Of a DNA stretch of 45,071 nt, positions 18,108 through 26,090 are shown in pieces. This DNA comes from an uncultured Caldilineales bacterium (lineage in GTDB: Bacteria; Chloroflexota; Anaerolineae; JAAEKA01), in contig CALESQ010000029.1 of the NCBI GenBank assembly GCA_937907455.1, forward strand, positions 1-45,071, given 5' to 3'. The position numbers and the translations under genes are program-made. Each line of letters starts with the position of its first letter. Position 1 is the stretch's first letter. The notes under the pieces are model-generated. The model ran no database searches, was not told the DNA's origin, and was given only the letters and a program-made list of their open reading frames with translations.

Positions 18108-18177
18108 ACGGAGGAAGGCGCAGCAGTGCGCTTGTTTTAGTTTCCTCCGTTCGGCAACGCCACGGAGGCTTTTTTTG
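18108..18177 (+). promoter_or_regulatory. Putative attenuator/leader of miaB with terminator that also hides the ribosome site
   Basis: Three segments can pair in two exclusive ways. a = ACGGAGGAA (18108-18116) pairs with b = TTCCTCCGT (18142-18150). The last seven bases of b (CCTCCGT) also pair with c = ACGGAGG (18162-18168), which is followed at once by CTTTTTTT. So b:c is an intrinsic terminator and a:b an antiterminator. GGAGG in c is the ribosome site of miaB, whose TTG start (18175-18177) lies in the U-tract. Between a and b is a tiny ORF, GTG CGC TTG TTT TAG (18126-18140), with AAGG seven bases upstream of its GTG. The pairing is read directly; regulation is inferred. Confidence 0.65.
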
Positions 18178-19617
18178 ACCAAAACCTACCACATTCACAC
18201 CTTTGGCTGCCAAATGAACGTCGCGGACAGCGGCCACGTGGCCGCGCAGTTGGAGGCGCTGGGCTATCAGCCGGTGCTGACGCCACAAGCCGCGGACGTG
18301 ATTGTCGTCAATACCTGCGTGGTGCGCCAAAGCGCCGAGGACAAGGCGATCGGCAAGCTGGGCGCGCTGCTGCCGATCAAACGACGCAAGCCCGGCACGG
18401 TGATCGGCCTGATGGGCTGCATGGTGGGGGTGAAGCCCAACCCGGCGCTGGCTGAACGCTACCCCTGGGTGGATGTCTTCATGCCGCCGTCGGAGCCAGG
18501 TCCCCTGGTCGGGCATCTGATGGAACGCGAGCTGGCGCGCGAAGGCCGCGCGATCGAGGAAAGCGCAGTGCTGGCACGCTATGCGCTGCAAGACGCTGAC
18601 GACGCGCGCCCGCTGCCGGGCCGCAGCCAGTCGGTGTTGCAATCGGTGCGCCATTTGACGCAGGAAGGCGGCGGTCAAACGCCGGTGGCCGCGCATGTGC
18701 CAATTGTCTACGGCTGTTCGCACGCCTGCGCCTTCTGCATCATCCCCTTCCGCCGCGGCATCGAACGCAGCCGCCCGCTGGCCGAGATCGTGGCCGAGGT
18801 GGAGGATTTGGTGGCGCAGGGGGTGCGGGAAGTCACGCTGCTGGGCCAGATCGTGGATCGCTACGGCTACGATTTGCCCGGCCAGCGCCCCGATCTGGCT
18901 GATTTACTACGCGCAATCCATGATATTGAAGATTTGTGGCGCATCCGTTTCCTCACTTCACACCCCAACTACATGAGCGACCGCATTCTGCACGCCATGC
19001 GCGACCTGCCCAAGGTGTGCGAACACGTTGAAGTACCGATTCAGGCAGGTGACGACGACGTGCTGGAAGCGATGCGCCGCGGCTATACCGCCGACGACTA
19101 CCGCCGCCTGGTGCAGCACATCCGCGACGTGCTGCCCACCGCGTCGGTGCATACCGACATCATCGTGGGCTTTCCCGGCGAAACCGATGCCCAGTTCCAA
19201 CGCACCTACGATGTGCTGGCCGAATTGAAGCTGGACAAGGCGCACCTGGCGCGCTACTCACCGCGGCCCGGCACCGTCAGTGCGCGGCGCATGGCCGATG
19301 ACGTGTCTGACGCCGACAAGGTGGCGCGGCACAAGGCGCTGGAGGACTTGCAGGCCGAAGTGCAGGGCGAAATCAACCGGCGCTTCGTCGGTGAAACGGT
19401 CGAGGTGTTGGTGGAAGAGCTGCACAAGGGCAAGTGGCGAGGGCGCACCCGCCAAAACAAGCTGGTTTTCTTCAGCGATGAAGCCGACTGGCGCGGCCGG
19501 CTGGCTGACGTTCTCATCACCTGGGCCGGGCCGTACTCGATGCAGGGCCGACTGACTAACCAGCGCCCCGGTGTTGCCCCCTGGTCCAACCCTGTGGAAT
19601 TAGTAGCCGTCCACTAG
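18175..19617 (+). CDS. miaB: tRNA-2-methylthio-N6-dimethylallyladenosine synthase MiaB
   Basis: 480 residues from the TTG at 18175 (MTKTYHIHTFGCQMN), which has GGAGG seven bases upstream; a longer frame upstream reads through hairpins. The N-terminal UPF0004 domain keeps Cys12, Cys48 and Cys82 for one Fe-S cluster. The radical SAM cluster is C181-x3-C185-x2-C188 (GCSHACAFCIIPF). DIIVGFPGETDAQF and the C-terminal TRAM region (GETVEVLVEE, KLVFF) follow. MiaB adds a methylthio group to A37 of tRNAs reading codons that start with U. A related MtaB or RimO assignment is less likely because of FGCQMN and the TRAM features. Confidence 0.92.
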   Translation: MTKTYHIHTFGCQMNVADSGHVAAQLEALGYQPVLTPQAADVIVVNTCVVRQSAEDKAIGKLGALLPIKRRKPGTVIGLMGCMVGVKPNPALAERYPWVDVFMPPSEPGPLVGHLMERELAREGRAIEESAVLARYALQDADDARPLPGRSQSVLQSVRHLTQEGGGQTPVAAHVPIVYGCSHACAFCIIPFRRGIERSRPLAEIVAEVEDLVAQGVREVTLLGQIVDRYGYDLPGQRPDLADLLRAIHDIEDLWRIRFLTSHPNYMSDRILHAMRDLPKVCEHVEVPIQAGDDDVLEAMRRGYTADDYRRLVQHIRDVLPTASVHTDIIVGFPGETDAQFQRTYDVLAELKLDKAHLARYSPRPGTVSARRMADDVSDADKVARHKALEDLQAEVQGEINRRFVGETVEVLVEELHKGKWRGRTRQNKLVFFSDEADWRGRLADVLITWAGPYSMQGRLTNQRPGVAPWSNPVELVAVH

Positions 19618-19711
19618 ACAAAAAGACAGGAGCGGGAGGCCTCCAGCATCAGCCACCCGCCCCTGCTGTGGAACTACCAGCCACCGATACAAACGACAGC
19701 CGGTGTGCAAG

Positions 19712-19742
19712 AACACGCCGAGGTAATGCGCCTCGGCGTGTT
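19712..19742. terminator. Bidirectional hairpin between miaB and a LysM gene
   Basis: AACACGCCGAGG (19712-19723) pairs perfectly with CCTCGGCGTGTT (19731-19742). It separates the convergent miaB and LysM-protein genes. U-tracts are short, so termination strength is uncertain. Confidence 0.7.
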
Positions 19743-19761
19743 GCTGCTTAAAGAGGATTGA

Positions 19762-21357
19762 CTAGCGCAGGCAAAGCACCTGACCGGCCTGAATGTAGTT
19801 GGCATTGGCCAGGCCATTAGCTTGCATCACGGCGCTCATGGAGAGGCCATTGGCTGCGGCAATGCTGGAGAGGTTATCACCAGCCTGCACGGTGTAGGGC
19901 ATGGCACAAGCCGAGGCAGCGCCGGCATAGCTGGCACCCATCGCTGTACCAGGAGGGGGATCCTGCATGTTGGTGAAGTTGACCACCGTGCCGGTGTAGG
20001 TCATGGGCACCGGGTAGGGCAGCAGCACATCAACACAAGTGGGGCTGACCGGGATCCAGTGATCGCGCTTCTCTTCGCAGACGGTAATGGTGGCACCGGG
20101 CAGCGCCAGGCCGCCATCCTGCAGGTCAGCTTCGCTGAAAGCGTACTGGCCCAGGGCGTCGGTGACGGTGGTGATTGCCACAGCCGGTTCGGCATCCTTC
20201 AGCGTGGCGGTGATCACCCAGCCAGACAGACCCACGGACTTGCCGACGTAAGGCTCGACCCACGCCTGGAAGTACTTGGTGCCGCTGATCTTCAGGTGGC
20301 CGGCGACCTCAAGGTTCTCCATCACGATTTCCTTGTCTTCGCAGGCAGCCAGGATGAACTTTTGCGGATTATCGGTGACCGCTTCCCAGCCGGGCTGAAC
20401 GGTCTCTTCAACCTTGTAGACGCCGGGTTTCAGATCGCCAAACACTACCTTGCCAGAGCCATCAGTCATGGCGCTTTGAGTAGCCATGGTGCCATCCGGG
20501 CGGCTCAGAGTGATTTTCCAGCCGGTGAGCGGGCCAAGAAATTCCTGCTCGCCCTTGGCATTGGTGCCCAGGCCGTGCTTGTAAACGGTGACGCTGGCAT
20601 AGCAAACCGGCTCGAGGTTCTTGAACATCACCAGGTCGGTGGCGCCGGCCGCGCCGTACTGATCCAGATTAATCACAACTTCGGTGGGGGTGATGGGGGT
20701 CCAGCCGTCCTTCAAGGTTTCCTTGATAGACCACTTGCCGGGGGTCAACTGGAACTGCACGTAGCCGTCAGCATCAGTGGTGCCCTTCTTGGCAACCGCA
20801 AAGGGATCGCCGACCGGGGTGGCGCTGATTTTCCAGCCTGCACCACCGGCCACAGTGCCGGCGCGGTTCTCTTCCCACTTGCGCACGGTGACATCGTACC
20901 AGCGACGGATCTTGAAGACCACATCGTGGCAATCATCGCTCTCGCCCAGCATGGTCCAGCCGGTGTAGCCTACGCCATTGCGCTCGGCCTGGGGCACAAT
21001 ACCATCCCAATCCATCGGCATGGTCATGGTGAAGTTGTAGTACATATCGGCAGCGAGGTCTTCAAAGACGTAGTTGCCGTTCTCGTCCACATCCGCCGAA
21101 TCCAGCACGGTGTAGTTGCCGGCAGTGGCATCTTCCAGGCTGGCCGCGCTCATCAGGCCGACCTGCAACTGGGGATCAAACTTGGTGCCGTCTACAGCTT
21201 GCTCGCGGTGATTGATGACATAGCCGCTGACGCAGGTGGTGGCGCCGCTGGTGGGGGTTTCACCATCAGCAAACGATACATTCGACAGAACCAGCACCAG
21301 GGCCAACGCAGCCACCAGGGCCAGTACCAACAAAGACTTCGTAGACTTCTTAGACAT
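19762..21357 (-). CDS. Secreted SpaA/SdrD-type beta-domain protein with C-terminal LysM (paralogue B)
   Basis: 531 residues from the ATG at 21357, with AGGAGG ten bases upstream. Signal peptide MSKKSTKSLLVLALVAALALVLVLS. The body is a chain of prealbumin-like/SdrD-B-like beta domains, with repeated units such as LTPGKWSIKETLKDGWTPI and LKPGVYKVEETVQPGWEAV (the G-x-Y-x-V-x-E-x-x-x-x-GW pattern). The last 44 residues are one LysM domain (YTVQAGDNLSSIAAANG to QAGQVLCLR) that should bind peptidoglycan. It is a full-length paralogue of the gene at 24155-25777, sharing DHWIPVSPTCVDV and VVNFTNMQDPPP. A wall-attached surface or matrix protein is inferred. Confidence 0.8.
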   Translation of the reverse strand: MSKKSTKSLLVLALVAALALVLVLSNVSFADGETPTSGATTCVSGYVINHREQAVDGTKFDPQLQVGLMSAASLEDATAGNYTVLDSADVDENGNYVFEDLAADMYYNFTMTMPMDWDGIVPQAERNGVGYTGWTMLGESDDCHDVVFKIRRWYDVTVRKWEENRAGTVAGGAGWKISATPVGDPFAVAKKGTTDADGYVQFQLTPGKWSIKETLKDGWTPITPTEVVINLDQYGAAGATDLVMFKNLEPVCYASVTVYKHGLGTNAKGEQEFLGPLTGWKITLSRPDGTMATQSAMTDGSGKVVFGDLKPGVYKVEETVQPGWEAVTDNPQKFILAACEDKEIVMENLEVAGHLKISGTKYFQAWVEPYVGKSVGLSGWVITATLKDAEPAVAITTVTDALGQYAFSEADLQDGGLALPGATITVCEEKRDHWIPVSPTCVDVLLPYPVPMTYTGTVVNFTNMQDPPPGTAMGASYAGAASACAMPYTVQAGDNLSSIAAANGLSMSAVMQANGLANANYIQAGQVLCLR

Positions 21358-21504
21358 TGAGAAATCCTCCTGAGAGTGTGCTCCCACCCAACGGCGGGAT
21401 GAGTTCCAAACAAAGGTGGTACATCGTTGCAAAGGGCCTGCGGGGCATCTTTGCGGCGGGCAGCTAACCCTGCGATAAAGCGTCAGCCTCCATACGACGG
21501 CTTG

Positions 21505-21553
21505 GGAGCCGTAGCCCTGGCCGAGAACTCTTCTCAGCCTGAGCTACAGCTCC
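21505..21553 (-). promoter_or_regulatory. Long RNA hairpin between two LysM genes
   Basis: Read on the minus strand, a 23-position stem closes on a GAG loop with 22 pairs and one mismatch. Three of those pairs are U-G on the minus strand but C-A mismatches on the plus strand, which indicates a minus-strand RNA. It lies 17 nt beyond the stop of the upstream LysM gene and about 150 nt before the downstream LysM start. No U-run follows. It could be a 3' stabiliser, a processing site or part of a structured leader. Confidence 0.6.
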
Positions 21554-21570
21554 GGCAACAGGCCGCAAGA

Positions 21571-23517
21571 TTAAGGAAAGCGGATCCATTGTCCGGCATA
21601 GATGAAATTGGGATCCGTGATAGCGTTGATTTGCATCAAGGTAGCCAACGGCACACCACAGCTCGCCGCAATACCGCTGAGGGTATCACCACGCTGCACG
21701 CGGTAGCCACGGCTGCCGGCGTCGTTCACCGGCGGCTTGCTTACCACCGGCGCAGCAGGCGGCGCAGGGGGCGGAGGTGTCATCGTCACCGCATCGGCAT
21801 GATGGCCGCCGGGGAAGCACAGCGTCTGACCGATGAAGATCATGTTGGCGTTGACCAGGTTATTGGCCTGCATGATGGCCGCCACACTGCTGTGATAGGT
21901 CATTGCCAGGCTGGACAGGGTATCACCGCGCTGAACGATGACACAAGTAGCCGTCTTGGTATCAGGCTTCGGCTGCGGCGGCTTGACCACAGGCGGCTTG
22001 ACGACGGGCGGTTTCACTACGGGCGGCGTCACCACCGGGGCAGGGCCGCAGGCCCGCACGGCTACATTATCAATGTTGACATCCAGCTCGCGCTCCAGCG
22101 TGGCCCACTTCTTCAGTGCCCAAATGGCAATGGTGGTGTTGCCACCGGCAGGAGCCACAAAACGGGTGCTGTAGCGCTGCATCGGAGCCGCGCCGGGGTT
22201 CACACGGTTATAGATCGTACTGAGCGGCACACGCTCATGGAAGAGCATTTGTGCCGGGTTGGCGGTGCCGCTGACAGAATAACCCCATTCCACCATGTAG
22301 CGATAGAAATCCTCATCCGCTGCGGTGGGCGCTTCGCGCATGGCGGCGCTAAAAGAAATCTCGTAGGTAGCACCGGCACGCAGCGACAGGCGCTGCATGA
22401 TGCCGTTGATGCGGTCAGCATCGGTGACGGGCAAACCCTTGGAGTTGATCTCCAGCAACTGGCTGTGGCGTCCTTCTGCCACCACCGACGCCCACTGGTC
22501 GTCGTAGATGCCGTAGTTAGCCTTACCGCCGTTGGTGAAGTGGCTCCAGTAAAGCCCCACACCGGCTGCGGTGAAGCCGTTCTCGAAGCCGCCGTTAATT
22601 ACCAGATTGGGGCCGCTGCACATGGTTGCCAGGGTGGACGCAGCAGGGGCCGCAGCACTGCTATCACCCGGCTGGGCAGGCGGAGCGGTGTAGCCGGCAG
22701 CAGGGGCCGCAGCACTGCTGTCACCCGGCTGGGCAGGCGGAGCGGTGTAGCCGGCAGCAGGGGCCGCAGCACTGCTGTCACCCGGCTGGGCAGGCGGAGC
22801 CGTGTAGCCTGAGCCAGATGCGGCTGGTTTGGCCGGCACGGCGGTGGGCACTGGGGCGGGCATCATCCCTGACAGACTGATCGAGTCGAGGTTAAAATCG
22901 GTTTCTTCGTACCAGGTTGCCCAGCGACGCTCGGTGCGTACAAACACTGTCAGTTTGCCGCCACTGGCCGTAACCTGAGTGCTGTAGCCACTGAATGCGC
23001 CCGGGTTGGTGCGGCTGTAATAGGTATCCCACGGCAACTCGCGCCAGTCACTAACCGCCTGCCAGTTGGCCGCGCCGCTGTAGTCAAAGCCGACATACAC
23101 GCGATAGCGCCAGGGATCGCCGCCCTGATCCTCGGCCCGGATCATGCCCTTCAAAGACAGCTCATAGGTTGAGCCGGCCACAGTGGTGACCGTCTGGAAA
23201 ATACCGGCGTTGCGGTTGGCATCACCACCCTGCTGCTTGGTGTTGATTTCGATTAGCTGGGAATGGGCACCGGCAAACACCGAACGCGCCCACATGTCAT
23301 CATAGAAACCGTAAGCGGCTGCGCCGCCGTTGGTAAAGCATCCCCAGCCGCTACCAACCATGCCGCCGCAGTTGGCGGTAAAGCCGTGTTCAAAATCGCC
23401 GTTCACAAGCAAATCACCCTGAGCAGCCATAGGCGCAGCGCCGGAAGGCACCAGGCTGATCGCCATCACTAGCACCAGAGCGATTGCTAAAAAGCGCAAG
23501 ACACGTTGCTGTTTCAT
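21571..23517 (-). CDS. Secreted protein with two carbohydrate-binding-like domains and two LysM domains
   Basis: 648 residues from the ATG at 23517 (MKQQRVLRF). Signal peptide to about residue 33. Residues 36-216 and 304-490 are tandem copies of one beta-sandwich-like domain (LLVNGDFEHGFTA and NLVINGGFENGFTA openings; FTNGG, YDDxWA, HSQLxEIN, YSRTNPGA/YNRVNPGA, RRWATWYEETDFNLDSI/KKWATLERELDVNIDNV). They resemble carbohydrate-binding modules of the NGDFE type. Between them lie three 19-residue repeats (237-293). A PPVVK linker (492-518) leads to LysM 1 (524-568) and LysM 2 (604-648). Likely a bridge between peptidoglycan and an outer glycan. Confidence 0.8.
   Translation of the reverse strand: MKQQRVLRFLAIALVLVMAISLVPSGAAPMAAQGDLLVNGDFEHGFTANCGGMVGSGWGCFTNGGAAAYGFYDDMWARSVFAGAHSQLIEINTKQQGGDANRNAGIFQTVTTVAGSTYELSLKGMIRAEDQGGDPWRYRVYVGFDYSGAANWQAVSDWRELPWDTYYSRTNPGAFSGYSTQVTASGGKLTVFVRTERRWATWYEETDFNLDSISLSGMMPAPVPTAVPAKPAASGSGYTAPPAQPGDSSAAAPAAGYTAPPAQPGDSSAAAPAAGYTAPPAQPGDSSAAAPAASTLATMCSGPNLVINGGFENGFTAAGVGLYWSHFTNGGKANYGIYDDQWASVVAEGRHSQLLEINSKGLPVTDADRINGIMQRLSLRAGATYEISFSAAMREAPTAADEDFYRYMVEWGYSVSGTANPAQMLFHERVPLSTIYNRVNPGAAPMQRYSTRFVAPAGGNTTIAIWALKKWATLERELDVNIDNVAVRACGPAPVVTPPVVKPPVVKPPVVKPPQPKPDTKTATCVIVQRGDTLSSLAMTYHSSVAAIMQANNLVNANMIFIGQTLCFPGGHHADAVTMTPPPPAPPAAPVVSKPPVNDAGSRGYRVQRGDTLSGIAASCGVPLATLMQINAITDPNFIYAGQWIRFP
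22640..22810 (-). repeat. 57-nt coding tandem repeat, three copies
   Basis: Three nearly identical 57-nt units encode GYTAPPAQPGDSSAAAPAA three times, a Pro/Ala-rich spacer between the two binding domains. Near identity at the DNA level, including third positions, implies recent expansion. Confidence 0.9.
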
Positions 23518-23598
23518 CGTAACCAACGTTCCTTTCGGGCCAACAGCCCACAGCCTCATAATCAAATCATGCACTCAATAAAACGAACATACAGGTCA

Positions 23599-23627
23599 AT
23601 TGTATCATGCGCGCGCGGGCGCGACAA
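23599..23627 (-). promoter_or_regulatory. Promoter of the two-binding-domain LysM gene
   Basis: Minus strand TTGTCG (23622-23627), 17-nt spacer, TACAAT (23599-23604). Predicted leader is about 75 nt before the ATG at 23517. Confidence 0.75.
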
Positions 23628-24154
23628 CCACTTTTCGCCTTAAAAGCAGCTTATTTTTCGTATAGTTTTGTCTTTTCCTGACCCATCCACCCAGCAAGGT
23701 TAGCTATGCGAAGGATTTAAGATGAATTTAAGCTTGTTACTATACGCAAACAAAAATATCGGGTGGATTTGGCGCGAAACCCCCAGCGAATGAATTTCGC
23801 GGCTCACTGCACAAAAGCCCCTCATGGCCCTTCCCCAGCACCTGAGGGCACTTCATGCTGTCAGCGAGACAATCCCCATTGTCTGGCCCCTTCCCAGCGC
23901 CTGAGAACTTTTCAGACCGCTTCTCAAAAACACCGAACGGGGTGCAACGTTTGCTGCACCCCGTTCTTGAGCGCTTTTTCATTCAGGACTGAGGCACTTC
24001 GGTACGGGCAGGCAGAGTTCTGTCCAGGCAACTTTGTTGGTTCAAGCGGCAAGATCAGGACAAGCTACCTGCCCCCTGCGGCAACCAGCGTTTGCCTGAT
24101 GGTTTGAAACAGACTGCGTACCATAACTAACTCATCACCCCAAGCGCCAGCGGA
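23628..24154. other. Gene-free region between LysM genes with repeats
   Basis: About 530 nt without a convincing gene. It contains a 23-nt direct repeat (TGGCCCTTCCCCAGCACCTG.. at 23825-23847 and TGGCCCCTTCCCAGCGCCTG.. at 23884-23906, four differences, all transitions). Between the copies is the hairpin AGACAAT-CCCC-ATTGTCT (23867-23884). A terminator hairpin lies further on. Nothing recognisable was seen in 23970-24154. Confidence 0.6.
23925..23966 (-). terminator. Intrinsic terminator of LysM paralogue A
   Basis: GAACGGGGTGCA (23935-23946) pairs perfectly with TGCACCCCGTTC (23955-23966), 12 bp with an 8-nt loop. On the minus strand the stem is followed by GGTGTTTTTG. It lies about 190 nt after the paralogue A stop. 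Confidence 0.75.
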
Positions 24155-25777
24155 TCAGTTGACGCAGAGAGTCTGTCCGGCCCGAATGTAATTAGGGTTA
24201 GACAAGTTGTTGAGTTGAAGGAGCGCGTTGACCGTCATGCCACTGGCCTGTGCGATGCTCAACAGATTGTCACCGTACCGCACCTGATAGGTCGAGTTGC
24301 AGCCCGCGCTGGCGGTTGGCTGAGCGGCTGGCTGATACGAAGAGGTGCCATGCATCACATCGGGGGGCGGGTCCTGCATGTTGGTGAAGTTCACCACCTC
24401 CCCGGTGTACGTGGCAGGCAGCGGATAGGGCAGCTTGACATCCACGCAGGTGGGGCTGACCGGGATCCAATGATCGCGGATTTCCTCGCACACTTGCACC
24501 GTCGCACCAGGAATGGCAATACCAGCAGCCGTCAGATCAGCCTCGCTGAACACATAGTTGCCCAGCGCATCCGTGTAGGTGCTGATAGAAGCAACCGGAT
24601 ACGCCCCCTTCAAGGTAGCTGTGATGCGCCAACCGGCCAAGCCTACGATTTTCCCCTTGTACGGCGGCACCCAGGCTCGGAAGTACTTGGTGCCGCTGAT
24701 GGTGATGTGCCCTGCCACCTCCAGATTTTCCAGCGTTACCGAGTAGGGATTGCAATCGCTGATCAGCAGCGTGTAAGGATTGGCCGTCAGGGCTTGCCAG
24801 CCTGACTGTACCGTTTCCCTGATTTGGTATACGCCGGGCTGAAGATTGCTAAAGTAAGCTTTACCCATGCCATCTGTCCCCCTTGAGACCGGTGCCATCG
24901 CACCATCCACACGACTGAGCATGATGCTCCAGCCATACAGCGGCCCAAGGTACTCCTGCTCGCCCTCGGCGTTTGTACCATAACCAATCTTTTGCACGGT
25001 CAGGTTAGCGTAGCAAACCGGCTCCAGGTTCTTGAAGATCACGGGGTCCAGCGCGCCACCGCCGCCATAGTACGGCAGATTGATTGTCACTTCCGGCGGT
25101 GTAATGGGGGTCCAGCCACTCTTCAACGTTTCTTTGATCGTCCATTTTCCCGGCGTCAGGTACAACACCACCGAACCGGTGCTATCCGTCTGGCCTGTCT
25201 GCTTGACAGCCCACGGATCGCCCTGCGGGGTAGCCGTCATGCTCCAGCCCTGGCCCTTCGAAACTGTACCGTTGCGCTGTTCTTCCCACTTCAACACTAT
25301 GACATGATACCAACGGCGAATCTTAAACAGGACATCGTAGCACCCATTGCGTTCCGGCAGAAACGTCCAGCCGGTTTCAGCCGTGCCGCCTTTGTCAGCC
25401 AGCGGCACAATGCCGTCCCAATCTTCAGGCAAATCAATCGAGAAGTTATAGACCAAACCGGCAGCGAGACCTTCAAAGTGATACTTGCCATCTGCGCCGA
25501 TAGTTACATTCTCGACCTCGAACTTGCCTGCCTTGGCCTGATCCAGCGATTCCGCCGTCATCATATTCACCATCAGCGGCGGATCGAACTTCGTACCGTC
25601 CACCGGATCTTCACGGTGGTTGATGACATACCCACTCACGCAGATAGTCGGAGCAGGCTTGGTTGGTCCCTCACCGCTGGCGAATGCAGCGGTCGTCGTT
25701 GCTAACATCAGCGCGAACAGAGCAACTGCGGCCAGCAACACAGCAAATTTCCCACGCGTAGTCGTACACTGATACAT
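24155..25777 (-). CDS. Secreted SpaA/SdrD-type beta-domain protein with C-terminal LysM (paralogue A)
   Basis: 540 residues from the ATG at 25777 (MYQCTTTRGKF), with GGAGAAAAGGAA directly upstream. Signal peptide to about residue 34 (ATTTAAFASG). Domain order matches paralogue B: an N-terminal TICVSGYVINHREDPVDGTKF region, prealbumin-like domains (LTPGKWTIKETLKSGWTPI, LQPGVYQIRETVQSGWQAL), an ISGTKYFRAW domain, and a C-terminal LysM (YQVRYGDNLLSIAQASG to RAGQTLCVN). The two paralogues flank the two-binding-domain protein on the same strand, which suggests one surface layer or adhesive assembly. Confidence 0.8.
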   Translation of the reverse strand: MYQCTTTRGKFAVLLAAVALFALMLATTTAAFASGEGPTKPAPTICVSGYVINHREDPVDGTKFDPPLMVNMMTAESLDQAKAGKFEVENVTIGADGKYHFEGLAAGLVYNFSIDLPEDWDGIVPLADKGGTAETGWTFLPERNGCYDVLFKIRRWYHVIVLKWEEQRNGTVSKGQGWSMTATPQGDPWAVKQTGQTDSTGSVVLYLTPGKWTIKETLKSGWTPITPPEVTINLPYYGGGGALDPVIFKNLEPVCYANLTVQKIGYGTNAEGEQEYLGPLYGWSIMLSRVDGAMAPVSRGTDGMGKAYFSNLQPGVYQIRETVQSGWQALTANPYTLLISDCNPYSVTLENLEVAGHITISGTKYFRAWVPPYKGKIVGLAGWRITATLKGAYPVASISTYTDALGNYVFSEADLTAAGIAIPGATVQVCEEIRDHWIPVSPTCVDVKLPYPLPATYTGEVVNFTNMQDPPPDVMHGTSSYQPAAQPTASAGCNSTYQVRYGDNLLSIAQASGMTVNALLQLNNLSNPNYIRAGQTLCVN

Positions 25778-26042
25778 TTCCTTTTCTCCTTGGTCATTCA
25801 TTCGAATACAAGTCAATTAAGTCCAACATCAAAATCTATTCTAAGCCAGCCCCGTGCTGGCTCTCCACGGGATTGCTACTCCCATCAAGCGCAACCTCCT
25901 GCCTTCCTTCCTCACAACCGGTACGCCTTTCATATCCTTATAAACATAAACAATCAATCTCAACCTGTGACCGGCTTGTCCTGACATGACTTGCTGTAGT
26001 GATAAACGAGTAATCACAGAGTTTTTTCCTGTCTGAAACAAA
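25778..26042 (-). other. Long 5' region of LysM paralogue A
   Basis: About 265 nt without a gene. It holds a 7-bp hairpin AGCCAGC-CCCGT-GCTGGCT (25844-25862) and a smaller GGGA/TCCC pair (near 25869-25884). A TATAAG-like -10 lies near 25940 on the minus strand, so the leader could be about 150 nt. No known riboswitch was recognised. Confidence 0.4.
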
Positions 26043-26067
26043 AAAATCGAGCTTTGCGCTCGATTTT
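26043..26067. terminator. Bidirectional intrinsic terminator after trmFO
   Basis: AAAATCGAGC (26043-26052) pairs with GCTCGATTTT (26058-26067) around a 5-nt loop. On the minus strand TTTTTTT follows, 24 nt beyond the trmFO stop. Confidence 0.9.
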
Positions 26068-26090
26068 CATTCTGTTAGCACTTCGGATCG

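Noticed and set aside
19822..21360. A 512-codon open frame antisense to LysM paralogue B
   Set aside because: It mirrors a real secreted protein with signal peptide, repeats and LysM; the antisense product is His/Gly-rich with no domain. The same applies to the antisense frames at 21427-22812, 10665-12011, 475-1710 and 44178-44939.
21520..21556. tRNA-like GTAGCTCAG string on the minus strand
   Set aside because: The sequence folds as one long hairpin, with no acceptor stem, anticodon arm or TTCRANY loop.
21433..21570. Possible ydaO (c-di-AMP) or GEMM (c-di-GMP) riboswitch before a LysM gene
   Set aside because: Fragments such as GCAAAG and CAGCTAAC recall these classes, but the conserved order and neighbouring motifs are absent on either strand.
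22640..22810. CRISPR-like 57-nt repeats
   Set aside because: The units are contiguous without spacers, in frame, and encode a Pro/Ala linker.
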